The translations under genes were made by a program, and so were the position numbers. A stretch of 64,000 nucleotides of DNA from Rallus limicola (Eukaryota; Chordata; Aves; Gruiformes; Rallidae), in assembly GCA_022605955.1 (NCBI GenBank), contig JAKCOZ010000008.1, forward strand, positions 24,429,083-24,493,082, in the 5' to 3' direction. Below are positions 55,735 through 64,000 of the stretch, one piece after another. The notes beneath the pieces were generated by a model. That model was not told the DNA's origin, ran no database searches, and was given only the letters and a program-made list of their open reading frames with translations. How positions within the stretch are numbered: position 1 is the first letter of the stretch; every line of letters begins with the position of its first letter.

Positions 55735-58700
55735 GCACTCAGCACAAGTTTGCTGCACAGACAAATTCATCATTGCAATGACACTTTTTTCTTACATTTG
55801 CATCCCCAGTATTATACACAATATCACCAGTGGCTGCTAACAGTTAGTGTAAGCCATAGAACAAACCGCTGCTCCAGTTAATTTTTGGTCCACTGCAGTC
55901 CACTAGAAGGAGACCTAAGATTTCCACTTAAAACTTGTGACAAAGCATTTAGTTTTCCTTTCAGGAGCACAGGCTTTACAGCGCTGCACCAGAGCTGGTG
56001 CAGGGAGCCTTGGGCACAGGTTGGTTTGCTAAGCTGTCCTTTGCCCCACTCCCTGCAGATGTGTACCCAGTTACCAGCATGGGCTGAAGGTTAGAGATGC
56101 ACAACTGAACAGTGGCAGCCATGGGCCTTGCCAAGCATCTGCTGCAGACGGGCAGGGCTACAGGCAGCTCCAGCACCTCGACCTCAGGAGAGGGTGGTGC
56201 CAGCACATCTGCGTACCTGAAGTTAGGTCTGGATGCATCTTTGGCATCTTGGGAAAGCTGCAAGGAAGCTATTGAACAGCTGGTTCAGTTCCTTTACACA
56301 TTAGGTTGGGGGGGTGTTCCAGAATCTCTTACACTTTAGTTCCTACTCCAACTTCTCTAGCTCTCCTCACCCAAGGTAGACGCTGCTGATGAGCAGAGCT
56401 CACCGAGTCCTTGCCCTGTTGAGTGCCTTGGAGCACACCAAGTAACCATCAACCCAAATCACTATTTTTCCCACATTAGTGGCAATTTAATTTCCGTGGT
56501 GAGGGATGAGCATGTGCTGTTTCCGCATTCACGGTCTAGTGTCTTAAATGTCTCAAAAGCAGCCAAGGCCTGTGACTCGTTGGATCACAGTATCAGTGAG
56601 TGCTGACCCCTGCAATGTAGCGCTGGTTTTGTCAGTCCTCGTGAATGTTTTGTTGTTTTTTTTCAATTGAAGGAGAAGAAAAATTCAGAAAATTACTCCT
56701 TACAAGTCTAAAATAAAAGCTTAATATCAACTAGGACATCACAAACACATAGAAGAGAAACTATCCCTGTAGTGTTAAACCCTCTCTGGTTTGGAGCCTG
56801 CCCTAATCCTGTGAGGGAACGCAAACAAACTGGCTTTGGGAACATACCTCCTCTTCCAAAAAGGTAAGACTCCCCTCACCTCCCAGTGCGGAGCACTGTT
56901 TGAACGAGTACCTAACCTTTACCATAACAACGAAAAAAAGGGAAAAAAACCCAAAAAACACGCAGACAAAATCCCAACCCTCCGGCAAACTCACATACTC
57001 TGGCTGCACTCTCACTACCTTCTGTCAGGCATTTACATCACTTTTCTGAAGCACAACTGACTTTAACTTGCCTTTGTATTTCAAGTAAAGTAATACAGCA
57101 AGACCCACTTCTAATCTTACTTTAAAAAAGAAAGGAATTTACCTGCAAGGTACCACTGAAGTAAATCAACTTATTTCTATGCAGTTTTCTGTAATTAATA
57201 AGCAGAAAATTTTCTCTTTTGCCCTTCTGTTGTTGAAACGGCACTTTTGGTTCTTACAACTGTGGAAAAAAGAATTGTGATTCAAAGGAAAACTGGCCAC
57301 ACTTTATCTTTTAGCTGATTCGAGTTACTGGGTTGCCTAAGGGCACAGAAAGAAGAAATTAAAAAAACCTTTAAATGTGCAAGTCCAGAGCAGTAAATCT
57401 TAAAATGCACATGTTAAAGTAACTGCTCCCTCTCCCATCAGACCTGAAATCAAAGCGATCTAGGTACCCTCACTTTGTTTCCCTGATGTGTCAGTCACTG
57501 CAGACTGCCTTCAGGAGAGGAGCTCTTTGGCTTTGAGGTCATGCACCAAGTCAGAGCAAGCAGTAGTGGCTTGCCACAGGGAGGAAACCACTGCACAGGG
57601 CAAAGCAGAAGCCTTCCTCTCACAGCAAAGAATGGGGTTGTTTTATCGTGAGACTTGTGCCCAAATTCCTCCCCCAGCCCCACCTTTTGAAAAACTAAAT
57701 GGAACCCTGGGCACATCCACCTCAAACAACAAACCTGTTGTTCAGGACCTGTGGTTTTGGGTTTTTTAAAGAGTTTCTCCTCTACGATTAGTGCAGATAT
57801 AAGGACCTAGTTTTCCCTCACAAAGCAATTCCCCAATACCTGAATCACAATGAAAGTGTTGGAGAACAGCAGGTCCCTACTTCAGCTCCCTGCTTTCTGT
57901 ACCTGTGTTGCAGGCACACAGAAACCTGGCTGGACAGGAGGGACCCTGATGCTCAGAGGTGGATGCTTCTGCTGCCTGGCAGAGGGAATGAAGACCAGTC
58001 TGGAATACAGCTGTCTGCTGGCAGCTGCCCCTGCAGCAGTGGGGCCTTCCCCAACTCCCACCTTAACAAGAGTCACAAGCCACACGCTTCATCGTCTACC
58101 ACAACTACAGCTGTGCTCTCCTAGTACTTCAGGATCAAAGCATCTGCTATCTCGGTGTCCAGAACATGAAAGCTCAGATCTCACATGCTCATTTTAATAG
58201 TACCAAAAAATTTACAGCCCATGTTTGTGGCAAGAAGCTTCTTGCTGTGTCTTTGAGATCTGGGCTCCTTTTCAGATTTAAAGAAATGCAATGGTGCAGC
58301 TATAACACCAGTGCACATGGGGACAAATCACTTACTTGCAAATAAGATGTAAATATTTACTGTCACAAACCCCAGTAAATATGATGGAAAAGAAAGCTAT
58401 AATGAGAGGTCTCATAAGATGAAAAGGCAACCAGGTTGTCTGAACCAAGCTGCAGCCACTCACTGGATTTCCGTGTCACTACTGGCTTAGCAAGTGAGTT
58501 CTCACAGGAAGGAACACAGGGTGCCACCTTTGCTGACACTCTCTTTTTGCTGCAAACTTAAAAATTCTGTCTCCCAGCAAGCTGTGCAGCAGCAAGCACG
58601 GGTTCACTGGCTGGGGAGAGATGTTGGCTAAATGAAGTTGGGCACAGGAAAATGAGAACAAAGCTCAAACACTTTTAAGAAACCGTACTCAAACCATCAC

Positions 58701-58786
58701 CCTGCCGAGTCCACAGCCCCGAGGTACCCGCACTAAATGAACAAAAGAAAAAGGGCTGGGACTGACACACACCAGTGAAGCTGTCT

Positions 58787-58805
58787 GGGGGGGGGGGGGG
58801 GGGGG
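58787..58805. repeat. G19 homopolymer (C19 in RAPH1 RNA)
   Basis: Nineteen consecutive G on the + strand within the RAPH1 3'UTR. Length in a single assembly is unreliable and probably polymorphic. Confidence 0.8.
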
Positions 58806-59463
58806 AAAGAAACAGATGGGGCAAGCAGAATTTTCCCTGACTGCTCTGATCTGGCAGCACACGCTGCGTCAGCCCAGATGCATCTTGCCAGGGAAGAGGA
58901 GAACATGTCCACTTACCTATCACCAGTAACAGCTGGGAGAGTTACGACTCCATCTGCGCACCTTGGCTCCACTGGTGGGTACGAGCCCCGGGCGCTGCAT
59001 ACAGTGTAAAGCAGCGGGAGGACCAATGTGGAAAGTTACAGCACCCATGAACTGCAGTGTAGCTTAACAACCTTCCTGCGAAGTTATTCACCAGCTACAC
59101 TGAGCATGCTTAAAATCAACAATGCAGATGCTTTTAAGGACACTTTGTAAGCGCAAAAATAGTAGAAACAAAACTTTGTGAACAATTTGAAAGATACAAA
59201 AAAGTGCCTTTCCATAGCAGTGCTTAAAAATGCACACAATGGTATATACTCTTATTGCTCAAAAAAACTAGTCTGAAATATTAAAACAATTTCCAGAGGT
59301 GCTGAAACAGATTTTTAAAAAAATCATATGAAACAGGTCAGCAGAGACAGCACCATTAATTTTTCTCTTTTCACGATGTACTTATTTAAAACTATATATA
59401 GATGTGTCATTTCCCCCTCTAATTAGCAAAGCTTTTTCCCTATTCATAAATTATTCAAAGACA

Positions 59464-59469
59464 TTTATT
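59464..59469 (-). terminator. RAPH1: alternative poly(A) signal in RAPH1 3'UTR
   Basis: TTTATT on the + strand (AATAAA on the - strand) within an AT-rich block. It could produce a RAPH1 3'UTR of about 2 kb. Judged from the hexamer and AT-rich context only. Confidence 0.3.
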
Positions 59470-61471
59470 TTAGTATTTGAATTTTTTAAAAAAAACCCAC
59501 TATAAAAAAAAAATGAACAGGGGACACTGTCACAATAGTTCTTAAATCTGTCAGTCTTACTTGCTCTAATGAGAGATTAGTTTACATCTTCTTTACACAC
59601 TTGAGAATAATGTAAGGTCAAGCTTCTTCCTTTGTTTCCTTCTCTGAGGGAAGGAAAGCATTTAAAGTTTGCTTTTGGAGAAAAGGTAAACAGTAAAACC
59701 ATTTGCCATCTGAGCTGTGACAGTATCCCCATGGTGATGAGGGAACATGTAACAACCAAAGGTGGGGTAGGTACAGTCCAAGCATTTTAGTTACTTCACA
59801 AAGGTTGTGTACCACTACCCTGTAATGAACATGCACGATACACAGACAACTTACGCTAACTACGCTACCGTATCACAACGCCCCAATACGTGGGTAAGAC
59901 TGTCCAGTCAGGCTACTGAAGTACAAGAAAAGGGGCTCTAGTACTTGACCTCGCGATTGACTGTGAATGGTGGCAAACAAAAAAACCAAAGCCAATGCAA
60001 TAGTCTATTTCCCACTTACACCGGCCCTTAAGTTATTAGCAAATGTGGTTGCATCTCAAGGTTGGGGTTTTTTTCCAGTCTTCTCCTGCGGCTGCTAGAA
60101 GTGCAACTTGAGAATTAACAGGTTTATGCAATGGGCGCAGTCTCTGGCAGGTCAAAGAAAACACAGAGAATTCCCACTGTGCTTGGCCTGAAGTTACTAC
60201 TCCCTTCTCCCTTTTGAGAAGGGAGGGTTTCCTGACAGTTTCATGAGAATTACAAACACTATCATCTTTAAATGCTTCCAGACACTTGTCTTTGTAAAGA
60301 TAAATACATCAGGCACAGACAAGGCGAGGCTGTACGCTGTGTATGGTTGTGTAAGAACATGGTGCTCTTTACAGAAACCTACCTGTTCCTCTGGGGACAG
60401 AATTACACACACAAGTGGTGTATCACATGTGTCACCTCGTGGGGCAGTAGCCATTGCAGGAGTCCTGGCAGCTTTCAGAAGGGATTAACACAAATATATT
60501 CATCTCGAGCCATAGAAACAAATGATTGAGCCTACTATAAAGTCAGAATGCATAATGGATTGGAATAATATATATTTATCCTACTTACTGCATGGACAAA
60601 TAACTTTGAAATGATTTGTAGCAGTGTATATTATTAAACTATTTGGAAGGGGAGGCTCTTTATAGTATAAATATATTTCACTCCAGCCCACTATATATAA
60701 AATCTATTTTTTTCCTCAGAACATACTCATTTTCAGTAGTATTATTACCAGAATGTTTTGGTATGTTGCATCTGCACTTTTCAAGCAGTGGCCAATGTAG
60801 AGGTGCTAGCAGAACACCTCAGCTCTGCACCATTTACCCACCACAAACTGTCAAGAGGTTTGTGTTTGGGTTTTTTTTTTTTGTTAGTTTGTTCATTGGT
60901 TTTTTTTTCCTTCCATTTATTTAAAGTGCCCCCAACATCTTCACCTTTGTGGTAAGATCTGACTAGTTACAGAGTCCGATTCCAGAGAATATAGTGACTG
61001 AAACAATAAATACGGTTCTACAAAAACATTCTGGTTATCTTCTATAATTGCGACGCAATATATCACAATATATTATATACCTACACTTATAATACATGCA
61101 CAACATGTCTCACATGGACAGACACCACAAAAAATTGTCTCCCTCCCTCCCCTAAATGCAGGAAAAGTAAGAAAATGGGCTTTTGGTCCAATCCATACGA
61201 CAGCTGAAAGAAACTGAAATGGTAAGTAAATGCCTCTCTACCCACCTTTCCCGATAAAATATCAACGCCCCAAGCCCCCGACTTTTTCGGCCTAGCCATG
61301 AAAGGGGAATGTCTTTACATTTACCCTATATTTAGGCTACAGTTTGAGATCACCTTTTTTGGTAGGGCCACCATCCACACCTCCACACTCTCTCCAGGTG
61401 CACAAAATCACAGGTTGGCTGATCTCAGAGGGGCCCACAAGTCACAGAGAGCACTGGCCCCTGGGGACTGA

Positions 61472-63448
61472 CTACCAGTCCCGTGACAGCTTGGTGTTCT
61501 GATCCCTTTTTGGAGGCGCAGGGGGCGGCCCCCTCCGTAACGTTGCATAGCCAGATATGTGACTGCCCCCAAAGCTGCTTGTCTTCTGCTGGTCAGCGAG
61601 CAGCTCCGGTGGAGGTGGAGGCAGGGCCATGTCATCCATGGTGGCTGTGGGCTCTGTTCGGGACATGCGCGCAGAGGAGAGGGAGCCGTGCCGGGTGATG
61701 GATTTCCGCTGCAGCGTCCGGTTGAGGTCTGCCAGGAAGCCCGGCTGAACGCTAAGGCTGGACTTGGGTGAAGTGGGCACTTGGGGGCCAGCTGACCCTG
61801 GCGGCTCTGTGACCTCTGCCTGCGTCAGTCGAGTGCTGTCATTCCGCTTGGGACGCGTGGGTGGTGGAGCTTTTTTCACAGATGGTTTTGACCACACTTG
61901 AGGTTGGGGATTGACAACAGCAACTTTTGGGGAGGTGCTGCCTGAAAACACAGATGGGATCTCAACTGGTGGGAGAGGAAGATCTATTTCAGGTGGTGGC
62001 GGTGGAAAGTCTGAATCAGATGGTGGCGAAGGGAACTCAACCACAGGTTCTTTCCCAGACACACCCAGAGGAGGAGCCTTGGGTGGGATCCCTCCTTGTG
62101 GAACGACAATGGGCAGGCTCACCCCTGAAAGGTTTAGCTTTCCTGGTTTTGGAGGGGCTGCAGGAGGTGATGACTCCTTGGAAGGAGACCCTGATGGCTC
62201 TGGTGGGTGTGCAAATTTGCTGACAAGGCGGTCCACTGAAGGTCTCTTGGACTCATGATACTCAGCAGAGCTGCTAGACTTGATGCTGGAGTTTCGCTGA
62301 GGTGTTGGAGGTGGTTTCTTCCCCCCGGGGCTTGATGTCTTGCTGGTCTTTTTGACTGGAGACCCTGATTTTTCAGGGGGGGGAGAACCTGCAGAGGAAG
62401 CGGGGGAAGGAGGTGGAGGAGGAAACACTAAGCTGCTCTCTGGTGGAGGAGGGGGGAAATCTGGTGAGGGAGCAGAAGCAGGCTGCCATTTGGGCTTTGC
62501 CTTCACTGCTGGAGGGGACTGTGGAGCCACGCTCAGTGGAAGGGGTTTCAGAGGCTGGGGCTCAGTGGGAGGTGGGGTGGGAGGAGGTGGGAACTGGCTA
62601 ACTATCTGTTTCACCACCGATGGCACTGGGGACTGAGGGGATGGAGGAGGCTTTGCAGAGAAACTCTGCTGCTTTGGGAATGTAGGGGGGGGAGTGGGGC
62701 CAGGAGGGGCTGGGGGCAGTGGAGGCACCTGGGGAGAGGTGACACTTGGTTGTTTCTTTATTGCAAGGGGTAAGGGAGCTGGCACAGGGGGGGTGACATA
62801 TGAGACCCCTGGTGACGCTGCCTTCCCACTAGGCTGTGGTGGAAGAGCTGCCATGACAGGTTTTGGGGGTGCTTGGGGGGGTGGGGGAGCAGGCACAGGA
62901 GGTGGTGGTGGTGGCAATGAGGAGGTGGCAGCGGCAGTGGCCTGGCTTGTATTTGGTTGAACCTGATGGATTTTAGGGGGCGGCGGTGGTGGTGTGAACT
63001 GTGGCACCGAGGGGGCACATGGTGCTGGCTTTAGTTGTGCCATGGCTGAACCTGGTGTGGGGGGAGGTGGCGGAGGTGGTGGAGGTGGCATGACCCCGTT
63101 GGGGGGCACCAGTATCTGAGGCTTTCCTGAGGGTGGGGGGGGCAGGGGGGCCTGCTGCGCAGCAGGAGCTTTGGAAAAAGGCCCGCCATGCTGGGCAGCG
63201 TTCTGCAACCTGGTGATGGTGCTGTATTTGACAAACATGGCAGCGGGCGAGACCACAGATGGGGCGGCCTGGCTGGGGAGTGGGGGTGGGGGTGGAGGAG
63301 GGGGGGGTGGAGGAGGAGGGGGTGGGGGAGGTGGAGGGGGCAACGGGGGGGATGGCTGTGATGCTGCGTAGGGGGTCGCCACTTTTGTCTGTGGGGACAC
63401 AGGAGGTGCGAGAGACACGAAGGGCCGACCTGCAGGCTCCACTCGGGC
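61472..63448 (-). CDS. RAPH1: RAPH1 (lamellipodin) last coding exon
   Basis: On the - strand a strong acceptor (cttttctctttttcttcctt... then cccttcccaatag) precedes GCC CGA GTG GAG at 63448. The frame stays open for 658 codons to TAG at 61472-61474. It starts ARVEPAGRPFVSLAPPVSPQ and ends RRGPPPAPPKRDQNTKLSRD-W, the lamellipodin C terminus as I recall it. Contents include a run of 20 prolines (63281-63340), four FPPPP Ena/VASP EVH1 ligands (F codons near 62591, 62458, 62425 and 62007), SH3-type motifs (KKAPPPTRPKR, RRGPPPAPPKR), and SGYATL, whose Tyr corresponds by distance from the C terminus to the reported Abl site Tyr1226. Ras-association and PH domains lie in exons beyond the window. Lamellipodin is a Ras/Rap effector at lamellipodia that recruits Ena/VASP and WAVE complex. 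Confidence 0.95.
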   Translation of the reverse strand, partial: ARVEPAGRPFVSLAPPVSPQTKVATPYAASQPSPPLPPPPPPPPPPPPPPPPPPPPLPSQAAPSVVSPAAMFVKYSTITRLQNAAQHGGPFSKAPAAQQAPLPPPPSGKPQILVPPNGVMPPPPPPPPPPTPGSAMAQLKPAPCAPSVPQFTPPPPPPKIHQVQPNTSQATAAATSSLPPPPPPVPAPPPPQAPPKPVMAALPPQPSGKAASPGVSYVTPPVPAPLPLAIKKQPSVTSPQVPPLPPAPPGPTPPPTFPKQQSFSAKPPPSPQSPVPSVVKQIVSQFPPPPTPPPTEPQPLKPLPLSVAPQSPPAVKAKPKWQPASAPSPDFPPPPPESSLVFPPPPPSPASSAGSPPPEKSGSPVKKTSKTSSPGGKKPPPTPQRNSSIKSSSSAEYHESKRPSVDRLVSKFAHPPEPSGSPSKESSPPAAPPKPGKLNLSGVSLPIVVPQGGIPPKAPPLGVSGKEPVVEFPSPPSDSDFPPPPPEIDLPLPPVEIPSVFSGSTSPKVAVVNPQPQVWSKPSVKKAPPPTRPKRNDSTRLTQAEVTEPPGSAGPQVPTSPKSSLSVQPGFLADLNRTLQRKSITRHGSLSSARMSRTEPTATMDDMALPPPPPELLADQQKTSSFGGSHISGYATLRRGPPPAPPKRDQNTKLSRDW

Positions 63449-64000
63449 CTATTGGGAAGGGATTTTTTAGTGAAAGTGGAAAGGAAGAAAAAGAGAAAAG
63501 AGGAGGGGGAGGGAGGGAGACAAAGAGATTATAAAGTCAAGGTCTGAATGTGCCTGTCATTAAAAATTAAGTGGTAGATCACAGCATGCGGGAAGTATTA
63601 GCAAAACAATGCAGCAAGAGTCAACTCCATACAGGGACAAACCTGGGCCATGCAGTCTGACCGGGCAGGCAGGGAGGGGAGCTGGGAAGAATCAGTGGAG
63701 CCAGGTCTTCTCCAAGCTCGGCTGAACGGCAGGGAGAGAATACACCAGCCTGGGCACTTCTGTGGGGCAGACAGCTGTACCCAGGGAGAATCCTGGTCCT
63801 CTGGGCAAGTACGACCCAAACCAAGCCAGAGTGCAGCATGCCATGATGGGGCAGAACAAGACACTCTTCAGACACCTCCTTGGATTGGTAAGACTAGAGT
63901 TAAGACATATGTGGCCTTCCAGAGCACCTGTCGAGCCTTTACATTGATTAGCTCAGGCCTCACACTGTTCAGTGTTACAAAATGCAGAAATTCTGAACTG
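63449..64000 (-). other. RAPH1: RAPH1 intron upstream of last exon (partial)
   Basis: 552 bases to the window edge. On the - strand the part next to the exon is a long pyrimidine tract (reverse complement of about 63465-63525). No RAPH1 exon was recognised in it; open frames here have no match to lamellipodin. Confidence 0.75.

Larger units (their letters stand above)
55450..61471 (-). other. RAPH1: RAPH1 3' untranslated region
   Basis: About 6 kb after the TAG at 61472-61474 on the - strand, with no recognised coding sequence on either strand. It contains AU-rich blocks (for example 55550-55590 and 59380-59520), a Pumilio-type TGTAAATA (55727-55734), a C19 run on the RNA strand (G19 at 58787-58805), and further - strand AATAAA hexamers at 59464-59469 and 60916-60921 that could give shorter transcripts. 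Assignment rests on position after the stop and absence of another gene. Confidence 0.7.

Noticed and set aside
61911..62960. Long + strand glycine-rich ORFs opposite RAPH1
   Set aside because: They are antisense shadows of the proline codons of the RAPH1 exon.

Overview
This window is vertebrate nuclear DNA, almost certainly from a bird. Most of it is AT-rich intron. It carries several CR1 LINE copies with the usual avian 3' end ("ggaaggGACCT...TTCTATGA"-like) and one solo LTR of an ERV family that I associate with neoavian birds. No bacterial, plasmid or phage features were seen.

Two protein-coding genes are present and converge tail to tail. On the + strand is ABI2 (Abl interactor 2, a WAVE regulatory complex subunit). 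The window starts inside its first intron, and all remaining coding exons are present: 11 exons from 18303 to the stop at 49362, 502 residues if every exon is used. Three cassette exons all keep the frame: an 18-nt microexon (30431-30448), a Pro/Ala exon (40385-40564) and an 87-nt exon (46769-46855). The 3'UTR follows to about 54.8-55.3 kb. On the - strand is the last coding exon of RAPH1 (lamellipodin), 63448 down to the stop at 61472. It encodes the proline-rich Ena/VASP- and SH3-binding C-terminal half, followed by a roughly 6-kb 3'UTR that ends near 55.45 kb or, with a distal signal, near 55.3 kb.

Layout: 1-18302 intron 1 of ABI2, with a CR1 ORF2 fragment at the left edge and CR1 3' ends at 2.7 and 5.3-5.8 kb; 18303-49362 ABI2 exons and introns, with the solo LTR at 22.3-22.8 kb and an inverted CR1 pair in the last intron; 49363 to about 55310 ABI2 3'UTR; about 55450 to 61471 RAPH1 3'UTR; 61472-63448 RAPH1 last exon; 63449-64000 RAPH1 intron.

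The two products work together. The ABI SH3 domain, encoded by the last ABI2 exon, is reported to bind proline motifs of lamellipodin of the kind encoded in the RAPH1 last exon. This links Ena/VASP and WAVE-Arp2/3 actin assembly at the leading edge. The 3' ends of the genes meet in a short interval containing a near-palindromic poly(A) signal readable on both strands. I saw no wholly new system. The most interesting points are this convergent junction, the microexon with its UGC context, the inverted CR1 pair, tandem splice acceptors, and one unassigned possible retrocopy on the - strand at 24.3-24.8 kb.
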